From NCBI GenBank assembly GCA_036785705.1, contig JAWUZG010000359.1:904316-968315 (forward strand): 64,000 nucleotides of DNA, in the 5' to 3' direction. Position 1 is the stretch's first letter; every line of letters begins with the position of its first letter. The notes under the pieces were generated by a model that saw only the letters and a program-made list of their open reading frames with translations, ran no database searches and was not told the DNA's origin. This stretch comes from Acanthornis magna (Eukaryota; Chordata; Aves; Passeriformes; Acanthizidae). The position numbers and the translations under genes were made by a program. This document shows, one piece after another, positions 39,001 to 52,667 of this stretch.

Positions 39001-40489
39001 GTCAAATGTGTTGATATTTAGAGTAAACTTCTGCTCACCATGATGGGCCTTGCCTTAGAGGTGGAATCTATTCTGTGGAATTTTGGATATTTTTAAGATA
39101 GATATCTATTTCAAAGCAGGTTGTTTGGACTCTTTTTGCAGTCAGAGGTTAAAACGTAAGCTGGGATGAACTACATCAAATCTAAACCAGACAGCCACTT
39201 TAAAATAAGATGACTCATGATCTAGAAAAGGCCATTTCTCTCTGGTGGTTCTAAAGAGAAATAGAACAGCTCTCTGGGATGTATGTCTAGAATTTGCTTG
39301 ACTCACCTTAGCCTGGATTATTAATTACTCATGTTAATTCCACATGTGTGTGTGTGACTTTGATGAAAAAAGCCCCAATTAGAGGTTTTCTTGTGTATTT
39401 GATCTGTAACTGTAGCTTTGATCTGCTTTTGTTTCATTGCCAGACAGTGAATACTATACAGCCAGCTACTCATCTATGAAAATTCTGATGTTTCATTTTT
39501 TGTCAGTCCCGTGATCTGTAGTTTGAAATAAGCAATGAGAAGTAAGAAATTAGATAATGTTACCAAACCAAGTGCTCAGAATTTACTGCCAGTGATTGAA
39601 TCACTGATCCAGTTGGTTCATTTATGTTCTTGTGTTCACATCTTGGGCATATATATTCAAGGGTTGCTGTTTAGATAATTTTGGTTTTTGGCTTTGTAAT
39701 ACTTGTAGCACATAATCTGGGTTGTCCACACTGTGTGCTTCACAGGAGAGTAAGAACACTGGAGCTCATTTCTACCTCAGTTTCCTCTCATTTGTTGTTT
39801 GTATTATAATTTCTGTTTTCTCCCCACTGTTTGGATGCATCACGACCCTTAAATTTTTAATTTTAATTTGCTTTAACTACTTTTTAAATGGTTTTGAGAA
39901 CTTGCACTCTTTTATTTTTTTGCTTTTTAACTTTGGTCCTGGGTTTCCCCATCTTGTTCTTAAATTCCACACTGTAGTATCTGACTTTGGTCTAGAAAGT
40001 GTGTGGTTATGATCAACCCGGGCATCAAGGGCTATGGTAGCGAATTTTTGGTCTCTAATGGGTCTACCCAGTTGTTTTCCTGTCTGGAAGAAGAAAACAT
40101 CACAGTTAAATATCCTGCATGACACTGAAGCAAAGAGCTAAAAAGAAATGAAGAGAGCTATCCCCAGCTGCTCAATGAATTTGCATACAAAGGTTTATAC
40201 ATTTTCCCTCTTCAGCAGGTCTAGAGTCAGCTAGAAAGAAAAGTAAACCTAATTAAAAACACCCTTTTTTCCAGGGCTGCTCTCTGGCAGAGTTTCCTTG
40301 AGACACAGGAAATTGTGCTCTCATCAGTTGGGCTCCAAAACCAGACAAAATCGGTCTTCAGGACAAACCTGTCAGCATGAGAACTGCTGAAAGTTTCTGG
40401 TTTTCTGTGTTGGTAGAACACCACCTTTTAGAGGGCCACTCACCTTTGTGTGACTAGAACAGAAATGTCAAACAGGCCCCTATTCTCCT

Positions 40490-40605
40490 AAAAAAAAAAA
40501 AACAAAAAACCACACAAAAAATCCAAACAAACAAACAAGCAAACAAACAAAAACAACAACAAACAAACAAACAAACAAAAAAACCCAAAGCAAAAAAAAA
40601 CCACC
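40490..40605. repeat. A-rich (CAAA)n low-complexity tract
   Basis: A run of A is followed by imperfect CAAA/CAA repeats with almost no T. It produces spurious phenylalanine/cysteine-rich frames on the minus strand. Confidence 0.95.
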
Positions 40606-40866
40606 AAACTGTCACAGTGGAATTCTTACAACGGAAAGGATTGTTCTCACATTTCAGATTATGACTGCTCACTTCCCTGGAGGCCAGACAGAAAAACTCA
40701 AGGTTTCTTCATCTCCCTGTCTGAGTGGCTGGCAGGGCAGCTGCCTGAAGCACCAGTTGGAGTTGAGTTCTGTGTGTCACTGTTGATGTTTTGGGAGCAA
40801 TGCTGGACTTGGCAGGGGCTGTGCTTCAGCTTTTGTTCATGTCATGGCTTTGCACACTGAAGCCAT

Positions 40867-41340
40867 TCACAGAATGACTTCATACTCGCATCCAAAGGAG
40901 AAGGGCATACTCACTTGGATATCAGAAGGATACTCACTTGTGTCTCTTCGACTTTGAAATGTGCCACTAGTGCGTACACGTGCAACATTTTCTCCTGTTA
41001 CAGTTCTGTTGAAGGGTTTGATCTCATCTCGGACCTCTTTGGCTGAGAGAAAGGTCCCCTCTGTGCCCCTTTTCTGACTGTATGAAGGGAAGGTGGCTGG
41101 CAGCATGCCTTCTGCATTTACTGCTAGGACAGAATCTCCCCTGGTGCCAGCACACATCCCTCCTGTGAGCTCCATATGGCCCCACATCTCAAAGGAACAC
41201 TTAGAGGTCAGCAGCATATCTTTTACCTTGGAGCTTACCTTTATTGTTACAGTCCCATCCTGACACCTTCTGGGCAGGAGCCTTTGTGTGGGTATGAACT
41301 CAGCAGCCTGAGTTGTCAGTTCCCCTGTAAAATCCCTCAG
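40867..41340 (-). other. Candidate exon(s): 157-codon open frame with splice-like border
   Basis: On the minus strand an acceptor-like CCCTTCCTGTAG ends at 41341, and the frame that follows it is open for 157 codons to a TGA at 40867. The in-frame stop immediately upstream is the TAG of the acceptor itself, as expected if coding begins at a splice junction. The region is clearly less AT-rich than its flanks. Internal splice-like sites include CAATAAAG|GTAAGC about 105 bases in, acceptors CTTCATACAG and CTTTCTCTCAG, and twin donors CAA|GTGAGT ending the exon at 40938 or 40915. A 105-base segment 40938-41042 would be a symmetric phase 1-1 cassette reading KEVRDEIKPFNRTVTGENVA and onward. The peptide is polar and protein-like (TGELTTQAAEFIPT, GTFQSRRDTS), but I recognise no family. 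Alternatives are a fortuitous frame or a relic of an old element. Confidence 0.35.
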
Positions 41341-41609
41341 CTACAGGAAGGGTGAGAGGGAATATGTTTAGAGAAGAAATTTGCCATATTTGCATGATGT
41401 TAGTAACCCAAACAGCTACGCAAGAGTCATTCTACTTAATTTCAGAAAAAAAAAAATCTCCATCCTGTGTGTCACCAAATATTTCACAGAAATTGATAAA
41501 GAATAATTTAACTAAGAAACACTGTCAGTGCAGCTGAAATTTGAAATTCTGAACTTGTGAGATGTGGTGGTTCATAACATTGTGGTCTTATTCTCACCAA
41601 TGTGCCCAG

Positions 41610-41651
41610 GCACACACACATACACACACACACAAATATACACACACACAT
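41610..41651. repeat. CA/CACATA microsatellite
   Basis: An imperfect (CA)n run is interrupted by TA and AAATATA. It is a dinucleotide microsatellite, probably polymorphic. Confidence 0.95.
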
Positions 41652-42000
41652 CCACCCATGTCCACATGTGCTCAAAATTGCCTGGAATAAGACGTATTTA
41701 CAGAAAATACTTGCCTGTAGGGTTGTTGTGGTAGGATTCACACCCCATACTTTATACCTGAGAGTGGACTGTTTACAACCTTTGCTAAACATAACAGCAT
41801 TTTAAGGAAGGAGTTTGCAGGAACATTTGGCTTTCCATCCCCCAGTGGATCGCACTTTGACCCTTTTTTGAACATTTTTCATATATGGCACAATTGCTAA
41901 AATCCCAGTTGTTTCCTATTTACTTGATTGTAGAAGTTTGTTATGTACATATGTTTTTTGATTCAGATGGCATGATAAAGGCTGGTTTAAATAACGGTTT

Positions 42001-42117
42001 GTTTGTTTTGTTTTTTGGTGCGGGGGTTTTTTTGTTGTTTGTTTTGGGGGGGGTTTTGTTGTTGGGGGGGTTGGGGGTTTTTTTTGTTTGTTTGTTAGTT
42101 TGGTTTTTTTCTTGTTA
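42001..42117 (+). repeat. G/T-rich (GTTT)n tract with four long G-runs
   Basis: The plus strand is almost only G and T. Runs of 5, 8, 7 and 5 G lie at 42022-42026, 42046-42053, 42064-42070 and 42073-42077, separated by T-rich spacers of 19, 10 and 2 bases. Four G-runs of three or more can form a G-quadruplex, here with one long loop. The rest is TTTG repeats. Confidence 0.85.
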
Positions 42118-42995
42118 ATAGAAATTATCTCCTTTAAGGAGTTTTATGGCTAACTGCAATGTCACCTTTGTTTAGCGTATTTGGGGGGCTCATTCCTTGC
42201 TCAGATGCCTAGAAGGCCTCAGCACAGAAAAAATGTTGCCTAATCTTTAACATAACTCAGAAGTCTTGCTGAGAAGTTGAAACAGGATTAGAAAACTCAG
42301 TGTCTGATCCTTTGAGGACTGCTGCTTCAAAGGAGCTATACAAAGCTGCACAAAAAAAAGGAGTGAATGAACAAGATTGAGCCCTTTGAAATATTTACTG
42401 TTCAATGAATTTGGAGAGGAAGGCAGAATATGATGAGGCCTTCCCACTCCTGAAAGGTGATAGTATCCTCTTGTTTTATTAATAGGAAAAGTATGATATT
42501 ACTACTTTGACATTTCTTTTGTTTGGCAGAACCTGGAGACACTGATTTAAGTATTATACCATATATCTATACATACATATGCAAGTGGTAGAAAAAAACT
42601 TAAAAGTTCCATTTATTACTCACTATTATCTTCTTTTTTTTCCCCCGGAGTACTTCCATTCCCTGTAAAACACATCCAGTAACTGGATCAATAGCCATCA
42701 TATATAAAACACTAATCATTAAGAATAATTCTTTTACATGGTTTACACTATCGCTCAATGTCCTGGTAGCAGTTCCTCTCAATTTCAAAGCAGTTGTCGA
42801 GCTTGAATTCTTGTTTTGGCTCTGCAACAGATGGAGATGTGCGTGTCCTGATGAAAATTCAGACTTGGAAGGGAACTGTTCCCCTATCACACAGTGTGTA
42901 CCAAGCCTGTGCCTGAATTTATTTACCCAGCCACTATTTGCAAACAATTATGTGTTTCTCTGGTTTCCTGCAGTTTCTCAGCTTCTTCTCTCAAA

Positions 42996-43016
42996 TTTTT
43001 TTTTTTTTTTTTTTTT
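42996..43016 (+). repeat. Poly-T tract (T21)
   Basis: An uninterrupted run of 21 T is preceded by a pyrimidine-rich segment. It could be the remnant tail of a minus-strand retroposed sequence, but no element body is recognisable beside it. Confidence 0.9.
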
Positions 43017-46000
43017 GGAAACACAGGCTTCAGGTTTTTGTTGATAAACTTGAATGTTTTCATTTTATATTTCCTTATGCTCATCTTCTGAAAGCATCTT
43101 AAAAGATCACCTGATCCATAGAGTAAACTATAATTTCATTAAAATGGGTAGACTTCAGGTGACAATATGATCCATCGAGATAATATCATCCAAAGGACAC
43201 AGCACAGCACGCCTTAGAAGCCTAGGGGCTCAGACTTTGTTATCCATGCGGTGTTGTGTTTATATGAGCTCCTAAATGCAAGGAAAACTTTTCAACCCTA
43301 AACCAAACATAGCTTTTCATATTTTATTTGGCAACTTCATTGGCGAGTTGCTGTATGGAGCCAGTAAAACTCAACGTGGAGGAACAACTTTTGCCATCTC
43401 AGCTTGAGAATGAGGATCCCAGTAACCAGGCATATGCCCTTCCTGTGTGCATGGTATTGTGTTTTTAATTGCATTTAGTGCAAAGGTTAATAAGAGCTTG
43501 CTAATAGATTTAGGAAAAATAATTGTTGAAAACAAAACCCAGTCCCGAGTCAAAAGTTCATTGATTTTGAGAGGATTGTAAAAATATTTCAGGGGAGGCC
43601 TTAAATTCTTCAGTGGATTGCTATTTATCTATGGTCATGCACATGCTAAATAATGATATTAAATAAATTACTCTCCTGTTGTGTTTTATAATAGAGCAAA
43701 GCCTTCCAGCTATATAAACAACACTTTATTTTTCCAGCATTAGGGAATAAAATGGAGAGATGGCCTTGTGGGTTGACTATTTGAGGTTCATGACTGAACA
43801 GCAATTTCCAAAGCTAAGCCTAACTGTGATGATAAGTTATGCCTTTTGTAATGCTCCCTCATGCAAATTAAGGCATCTTTTGAGCAACCTGTGCACATTA
43901 CATTTCATATTTGGTAAATCTTATGCATTTCCCATCATGTTGGAAGGAACTGCCAGTGTTTTAAAAAAGCAATTTATTTTGTTGTCTTTGAAGTAGCTGA
44001 TGCATTAGTAACCCTGCCACCTTTGAAATTAAACAGGATTTTGTCTGCAGTTGGAACACTCTGAAGTGTTCTTCTATTTTTAAATCTCATATGCGTATTT
44101 GAAATGCCTTCAGCTCTCCTGCAGATGGGTTTTTTTTAATGATTGCTGTTGTCTCTAAATGGGTCTTGGCATTTTTATTCAGTTTGTGATGAAGCAATTA
44201 TTTTTGCTAATTGAATGTACAGGGAATGACTTGAGACAGGGAGCAAACAACATCACATAGTCATGGGTGCTTTAGAACTAAGGTCATCCAAAATACAGCA
44301 TAGCAGCCTTTGTATTTCATCTTCTAACTCTCCCAATAGATGAGTAAATTTAATGTCTCTGACTCCAAGGCTTTATTACTTCCTCAAGTAGAAGAGAAAT
44401 ATTCACTTTACATGTGTACAGCTTGCAAAAGAAGTGTCCTAAGTGATGTTTGCCAAAGGACATTGGTGTTGGTACACTGCGTGTTATCATTAACTGCTCA
44501 AGTACTACACTGGTGAGTATAAATAACAGGAAGATAGATGTGCTGTCAGATTCTTCTGACTACCTGAGATATTTCGGCACAGAATCAGAGCAGTGGAAGG
44601 AGAGACAGCTTTGAGCCAGACCTGCAGGTCTCAGATGCTTGCAACAACAGTAGATATTTGTGCATGCTGGGAAGATAGAAATGTTCCAGTAATTTCTCTC
44701 CCAGTCCCTTGCTGACTATAGCTTAGAGCAGTGTAAAAAGTACCTTACTGTCACTTCTTCAGTGTTGATCATCACCAAACATGACAATAAATAAGTTTCA
44801 GGCTAAATCAGCCATCTAATTCCTTCAAACAGTCTTCAAAACATACTGCTTTCTACTGAACTGTATTGATAGGAAAAACTAAAGAAAGAAGGAAGCTTAC
44901 TAATTGCACAGCAATTGAGCAGTGGGATAAGAATGCTTTGGGAGAGGATGAAGTTAACAAGAGAAAACTGAGCTACATTTTAGAGAGCTATTGCTCACTG
45001 AGAGCCCTGTTCAATGCACATCTGTTGCCAAGAAAGGAAATCAAACTAGGCTTACTGAGAGTGGCAAAATAAGTAATATTTGAAAATACCATATGGATAA
45101 CATTAGTCACTTGGTCCTGGACAAGGTGAACTATGAGGTTAATCTAGTATGGCAAATCCCATTGATAATGTTGGCATGTGCTCCACAAAATTGGCTGCCC
45201 AGGGAACAAGGGAAACATTGTTTTTTTACTGTGTGACACAGGAGACCTAAAGCAGTCAAAAATCCAGTTACTGGAAGATAGTACACACCAGACAGGAGGT
45301 ATTTGCTAAAATTACACATGCTGGACATTGCTGCCCTAATTTCCCTGTATAATTGCTGAATTTGTATTGTAGCGTATGCATCACTAAATTTCCTAAAACT
45401 GCGAAGCAATTTGATCAGCTCTGTTGAGGAGTTTTTATGTGTCAAACCTTGTAAAGTACTGTTTGTGAAAGAACCATGAAAGAGAAAGCCACAGAATCCC
45501 TTTAAAATATGTCAAACAAATCAAGCAAGGACAAAAATCAGGTGACAGAAATTGCATTTCTTTTTGTGAACAGGAAAAAAGGAATTTTGCTGTAAGCTAG
45601 GCCATGCTTTTCCATCACTTAGCACCATTAATGCTGCACTAACATAGCCTAATCCTTTTTGTCAATGTATTTCTGTTAATTTGACAGCCTTTGGTAACAT
45701 TCACATCTCTCTTGGGATGTTAATATATCCTGGGTTGAAGTGAATAGAGTGTGAAATCATGGTTTATAGCTCATTTTGAAATTATTTTCTTCTTCAGAAG
45801 ATTAGAGAAACCCATATGCATGGTTCAAACTCTCCCCTACCCATGTGATGGGGAATGGAATAAACAAATAAATATTGGTCAGCGTCCTTGCAGCACGCTG
45901 TTGCACTATGTCTGGCCTTGGGAGAGCTGTATTAATTCCACTGCAGTGCTCTGTCAGAGGAGTAATCCTCCACTCAGAGTCAGGTGAAGTTTCCCTAGAG

Positions 46001-47968
46001 CTGTGGCACAGTGGATCTGCCACCTACCTGTGGATGTTGGCGAGCTCCCAAATACTTTGGAGTTGAGTATGTGTGTCTAAGAGCCACTTTGAAAACATCA
46101 GGGCTAAAGATGTGGACAAGTCATTGTGCTTTTAAATAAGACATTATGGTCAGTGGTTTTTTTGTCTTCCATGTGATAATCATGGTCTTGTTAGATTTCC
46201 ACATTCCCATGGGAATGAAGTTAGGATGTGCACAGAAATACTGCCGTTCATTTTGTATTCTTTCCAGTGCGCTTTTCATCTACACATCATGGAGCAGAAA
46301 ATGAGAGGCTTGCACTCCCCTAATTCTCACAGGGGATCATTAGGATTCCCCACTGTTGTCTAATCATGTGCTGTCCCATTGATGTGTAGTCAATTGCTGG
46401 GTAATTGTGTTTTGTGGAGTAGATCTCGCTTGAGTAAAGCAGTGTGTTGGCTTTAGTTCCGGGAAACTGGTATGGATTTTTAAGCTCTTAAATGAACAAC
46501 AGATCATTCTGTGCTCCACAATGTATAAGCACAAAGTATGGAGGGAATAAGTAATGGAGAAAGGAACATTTAAAATTTATGTTTGCAGGTGGACTTGTGT
46601 GTGGAAGAAGTATCTCACATGCATGGCAAATCAGCTTATTTTTAATTTTTGAAATGCTGGAAGGAGTTTGTGAATAAGACTGCCAGTGGGGCTGCCTTAG
46701 CCACTGGAATATGCCTGTCATAACACACTGGGTTGAAGTTCCTGCTGTGAACTGGGGAGCTGTGAGGCCTGAGCAACACCAAGGAGAGTAAATGAGTGGT
46801 GTGGAGGAAAAAAGTTGTCTTCAAACTCTTTTTTTATTGTGTGCTCCTCATGCTCTGAGCTGCAGTCGTTAGCCCACTGTGGGTGAATGGAGTAGAGTTC
46901 CAGCTGAAGCCGTGCTGTGTACCCAAGCTTCTTTGGTCTGGATAATATTGCTGAGTGTTTTCTGCAAGTTGAGGGAATGCAGGGCCCTGCAGTCTAATAT
47001 TCAGGTATATATTAGGAAAAGAATCCCTTGGCACCAGGGCAGTTATGGCGAGCCCCATGATGTCTCATGGGCATAGGCCATTATTTATGAAACAAAACTT
47101 ATAAAACAAAATCTCTTCCCCACAAAGTTATAGATGGGCAGGGTGGAGGGAAAACTGACTCCTTTCACAGAAGTACCAAATTCACTGAATTCACCACATC
47201 AACTTCATTTTGTACGGTCTAGCTGGTTGGCCCAGAAAGTGCTTCTGTCTTTGAGGGTTTCTGCAGGTGGGGGTCGTGCCTGTCCCAGGCAGCCAGTGGG
47301 GTCATCTGCTGGGGGGGACACTTTGGGCTGTCTGGCCTGGCTTGGCTTTTGCTTTGTTGCCACCTCTGTGGGGTACACTAGGCTATTTTCAAGCTAGTGG
47401 TATTATTAGGCTAAATGACTTTAAACCAGGAACCTTCATGAGTGTGTGGGTGCTGCAGGGCAGTGTTGATCAGCCTCGGTGTGAAACTGAGAGCAGCAGC
47501 ACAGGAAAGGTTACTTAATGTTATTTTATGGCAGCACATACGTTTTGCAAATGGCTGTTTTGAAGGTCAGCCTTTTGCACGTGCTGCTTTTCCCAGTTCC
47601 CTGTCTGCCTTCAGCTCACAGCCAGGCTGGCCATGGTTATTACCTTAGAGTCATTTTTTGAGTTGCATTTGAGATGAAGATAAGAGGTAGGGCAGATTAT
47701 CGGTGATAGCTGATGAGGTTGTTATGATGAGACATTAGCTAGGGATGGGAGAAAAGGGAGAAAATAATAATGTGTTCGCTTTCCTGTGTGATAATGGTGT
47801 GGCAGTTTCTGTGCACATACAACGCCAGTAACTCCGTGTGTTGAGAACCACGAACAGAAGGTTATAAAGGCTGCAGAGCAGTTCCAGCTGCTGTTTTATG
47901 CAGATGCACCACAGTATGAAATGATGAAATTTGCTTGTAGCAAGTTTTGCTTCCTCTTATTTTATTAC

Positions 47969-48015
47969 ATTTTGTATACTTTTTATACTGTATTTTGTAT
48001 ACTTTTTTATACTGT
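47969..48015. repeat. Tandem duplication, 23/24-base unit
   Basis: ATTTTGTATACTTTTTATACTGT at 47969-47991 is repeated at 47992-48015 with one extra T, followed by a third partial ATTTTGT. Confidence 0.85.
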
Positions 48016-51000
48016 ATTTTGTGTTCTATCATAAAACTCCATTTTCACTGACCCATAGATTTTTTGAATATGCACCAGCTCTCTCAGACAAGGCAGACGC
48101 AATTTTTCTTAACATATTTTTCAGCAAGACCAAGGAAAAAGAGTGAATTATGATGAATTTTGTATAAAAAGGTACATCAGAAAATAATCTGAATTAAGAC
48201 TAAATGCTTGGGTTTATATTTTTCTTACTTTTCTTTCTTATTTAACTGCTCTATCCGTTTTCCCTAGTCCTTGTCTAAAGATTGAAAAATTCATAGTAAA
48301 AGAAGTATGTGATCACAATCCGATCTTTACTGTGCAGACAAATGCAGAATTCCTTCAGTTTAATGACTCCACTGATTAAAAAACTCATAGGAAAGACTGG
48401 GAGGAACTGTAAAAGTTCAGTAAAATTAAGAAGTCCTGGGGGTTTTTGTTTTGTTTTGTTTTGTGAATATAATTACTGAATAAGCAGGTCCCAAGAAAAT
48501 GTTGAGCTGAAACCAAATCCTTAATTTGGCCATTGAAGTTGAATTCATAATTCCTCAGTGAAGTTATTTTTACTGCTTAAGGTAAAGAAGTTCTAAATAT
48601 TACTGTAATATCACCGATTCTTAAACATGGAGGTAAAAGCTGAGTATTTATGCTTTATGAGAAGGTAGAGGAGTGGTACAAGACATCATGACTATTGTTA
48701 TATTTTTATTCCTTGACAGACAGCTACTAACACCTTGTACTATAAAATATGGGCATATATGCCAAATAACATTGGTTACACATTGTTCTTTGTGGCATTT
48801 TCAACACATCCACTAAGTCTCTGTTCTACTCACCACTCTCTTATTGCCTGCAGAGAGCTTTGCCAATACTTGATGAGTCATCACATGATTTCTGAATTTA
48901 AGGAAAATAAATGCTCATTTGATATGAACAGGGCTGATGCCACTAAGAGGACTTTGGGGTTTGCAGGTTTATCACAAGTTGCATGTGTGTTACCTTCACA
49001 ATAAGGCTTTAGGTGTTAGAAGGATGAAGAATGCAGTCTATTACCACCTCTTAACAGATATCAGGACTATCCTGTTCACAGGGATGGATGTGTACTTGAG
49101 GCAGCCACCATGCTAATTACCACTTCCTCAACTTGGGAATCCCAGTTTGTTCATCAAACATGAAATATCAAAGTCAACAACAGTCTGGCATTTAGTATTT
49201 TCATATTCACATCTTCACTGTTACTGGTATGTTTTTTTAAGTCATATTTTACGCATCCAGTTGCAAACACGAGTTGGTTTTCAGTGTAAGGACAGCTGGT
49301 AAGGGCAGATTGGGAATGCAGGAAAACAAGAATGAATTGCCCAGGCCTATCAGTTGTGCAGCAGAGGGATATAGGAATTGAAATGTCAGTGTTTTGGAGA
49401 GGGGGTGATCAATGTGAATTTGAAGCTTGTTTCTGCCTCACTTCAAGTGACAAAATATTCCTGACATCAGCTTTAGGAAAGAGACTTATATTACCTGTGA
49501 ATTGGTTAGGGACTGCCTTGCAAGGAGAACTTTGTATATATTATCAATTGCAGTATTTTTGAAACAAACACAACCAAGACTCATAATTTCACAGCAAGGA
49601 CAAGAAAACAAATCTCAGTGGCAGGCTCACACTGAAGGAAAGTAACTAAAAGGTACCAAGCCTACCTCACTCCAAAGATAAAGGTTGTAAGAGCAGCTCT
49701 TATACACCTCAGTGCAGAAGCTTGCATCCACTAAATGGCCATCTGCTGAGTAGAAAAAATAAATGGAAGTGTGAAGGGTTTTTCTTGGCATAGTATAATG
49801 TCAGATACCCATATCTGCAATTTAAGATTATACTACACTGGGAAGTAAAGCAAAAATAACCCTAAAAAATCTCCAGCCTTTTCCAGCTGATTGTTGCCTA
49901 GGATAATTCAATTACATATTATACATGTAGAATGAATTATTTAAAAATCCAGTATTAAAAGACTTAAAAAGCAGCAATTCTTTTATTTCCCTGCTAAATG
50001 TAACCACCAAGACTTTGTCCTTCTGTAAGTAAAATCAGAAATATCTAAACTTTTGCCAGGGTGTGTGTCCTGTTGGATCTATATATTCACTAGAAACACA
50101 AGGGTGCTAGGGTAGGAATCACCAACCTGTTCTATGCATATCATTGAATATTCCTTGTAGATGATAGCTGTGAGTCTTTTGTGAGTTGCTGTGCCCATCA
50201 GTACCACTGGATCCTCTAGGGCTTGTGCTCAGGCTGGAGAGATGTCCTGAAACACCTTGTGCACAGCCATGGATAAAGGCCCAAATATAGATTTGCACAT
50301 AGAGTGCAAATCTCAAAAGCAGGGCAGAAACACAACCATGTATAAAGATTTGATTTTATCAGTAACCTGGCAAGCAGAGTCTAGAAAAAGAAAGAGGCCT
50401 CTGTTCAGCATATTGCCAGCTTTTCTGTTGTGTCCTAAATTTTTTGTACCAGTAACATTTCTCAAGGTGTTGGTAGGAATTTCTGCATGAGCAAGGCTGC
50501 AAGATATGGTTCTACTAATGCCAATATCTTTTGAGGTGTATGGCTGCTCCATTCGGTGGGGATTTGTACTGATGGGTAGCTCTCTAGAAGCCAGCTGAAA
50601 TATGTACCCATATGAATTTATGTTGGTTGTAAAATTACATGACAGAAGTGCAGTATTTCCTGCGAATTATTGCTGTATGCCTTCCTAAGTCTCTCATCTT
50701 ACATTACATTTCCTAAACTCAGGGCTAAAATGCTGTACTTTTTAGGCATGTATTTCAAAGGTCAGCATGGAGTTATATCTCAATTCATATATAAGAAAGA
50801 AAAATAATAATTGCAAGGAAGTGTTACTGTTCATTGGCTTTTCCATCAATCTCCTTCGTGTTTTTACTTCATTTGCAGCATATGATTTCAGGGCATGAAG
50901 CCAAAGTGGACTTTTGCGTCAGCTAGTCTCACTTGCATATAGCAACTCCTCAATTATCACTTAGCTTCTCCTTTGTTATGCTCTGTGCTCCTTAGTTTAT

Positions 51001-52611
51001 AAGGATTACTTTCAGTAAGACAGTTAAACTCAATATAAATGTGCTTTGAGATTAATACCTTGCCTGTTAATTTGTTCCCAGCTTCTCATCTTCATGGTTA
51101 AAAATATACATCAGGTAGGAATCTGAATGCACTTAGTTTTGGCTTTTAGCTGACTGTTCTTGCTGCCTACCAAGAGTGTTAAGTCATAACAGACATCTGG
51201 CTATATATAGAGAGGAAAAAACTGTAAATATTATTTGAATGCTAAGTGTACTTCAGGATTTTTAAGACATCTCACTATAAGCCTTATTAGTCTTTTATGT
51301 TCTTGCATTTCCGGGCTGGTATGACCTGAACAGAGAGAATGAGATTGTCATTTCCCTTCTGCTAGGGGCGAATATAATTTATTTTTCTTCTTCTTATTGG
51401 ACTCTCTTAACAGGAATTAAGGCTCATTGCTTTAAAGACACATGTGTTTAATAACAGGGATTTGATGTGTGCTGATCTCAGTGCCCATATGAAGTCTCCT
51501 GCAGATCAGAAGCAGTGCACAGCTGCAGATATTTGTGCACATGAAGTGCCTTAGAGGACCACTGCCTAACTGCATGCATTTTACATGCTTTTCTTCTGAT
51601 ATGGATCTAAAGCTGCCAACAACAGCGTGGGAGCAGCAAAACTTAAAAGGAAAGGAAGGAATGTTTCCAATAAAATTTGCCTCCCTTGCATAGTCTAAGT
51701 GACAGCAAGCATTCCAGCTTTGAGGGCTTCCAGTTGGCATTGTATGAAAATATATTTCAAAGTGGGGAGAAAATATGAATATAAAGAGGAGGAAGAATGA
51801 ACTGCGGCACCACTGGGCTTCATTCACAGCCAAGGCTGTGGAAAGGGAAGTGGTGACAACTTTGGAGTTATATGTGCGTAAGAGCAAAGTTTCCCACATG
51901 TGTTCTCATCAGTATCACAGTTTGGGGTGCTTGGTAATGGAGGTTTGGGCTTCAGCCAGTGGGAGGCAAGGCCAACCACAAAGTTCAGATCTGGATCCAA
52001 ATGCCTGCGTGTTTGGGAGTAGTTATCCCTCTGGTTCGAGATTTTACTCATCTTAGCCATGCACAAAAATAAGTAACAAACATGAAAAAAGATGATTTTC
52101 AAGTTGGAGCTGTAATAAAGTATTTAAGCCCTTTAGCAGTTTTGATTAACCAGGGGATTACATGAGATTTTGTGTGCCATTTACTTTATAAATTTGCTAA
52201 AATGAAATATATGACAAATACTTTGTCATTTGTACTGCAGATCAATCTTAAATGAGCCTGAAATGAGGTTTGGAGTAAATACCACTTGTGCCTCCATATC
52301 AGATCTTGTGCTTTAGGGAGCACTTGGTTATCTGCAGGAGAGAGAGTGAGCTCCTACCATACTCTAAAACCAGCTCTTCAGCTGTACTAAGGGAGAAGAG
52401 ATGGAGGCCACTGTGCTGGCAGTGACGTGGCAGCCACTTGCCAATGTCACAAAGCCATGGGCAGAAATGGCTGCTGTGAGTTGCACTTGCTGTAGAACAT
52501 TGCTGCATTTTGCTAAATATCCTCATTTTCTGCTTGGAAGATCTGATTTTTTCCCCATTTCGGGGGACTCTGCTTCTACAAGCATAAATGTGGACATTTT
52601 GTGCTTCTACT

Positions 52612-52667
52612 TATTCTACACCCTGCAATTAGGTCATCTTCCTGACCTAATTGCATGGGGTAGAATA
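52612..52667. repeat. Long hairpin, 25-base arms, 6-base loop
   Basis: The left arm 52612-52636 and right arm 52643-52667 are reverse complements at 23 of 25 positions. The inner 13 bases (TGCAATTAGGTCA / TGACCTAATTGCA) pair perfectly around the loop TCTTCC. The two mismatches lie in the outer half. Flanks show no obvious transposon or target duplication. The shape is compatible with a microRNA-like foldback, a tiny palindromic element, or a cruciform-prone inverted duplication. The sequence cannot decide between these. Confidence 0.88.

Larger units (their letters stand above)
33301..40489. other. Gene-poor AT-rich stretch
   Basis: This is single-copy-looking DNA. It holds a perfect hairpin at 35263-35296 and a candidate microexon at 35983-36029, entered separately. 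The 117-codon open frame at 38326-38679 is AT-rich and hydrophobic, with no motif, and is probably chance. No transposon family was recognised. Confidence 0.55.

Noticed and set aside
51432..51899. 155-codon minus-strand frame
   Set aside because: No domain, no homologue I recognise and no splice structure. The frame on the opposite strand overlaps it.
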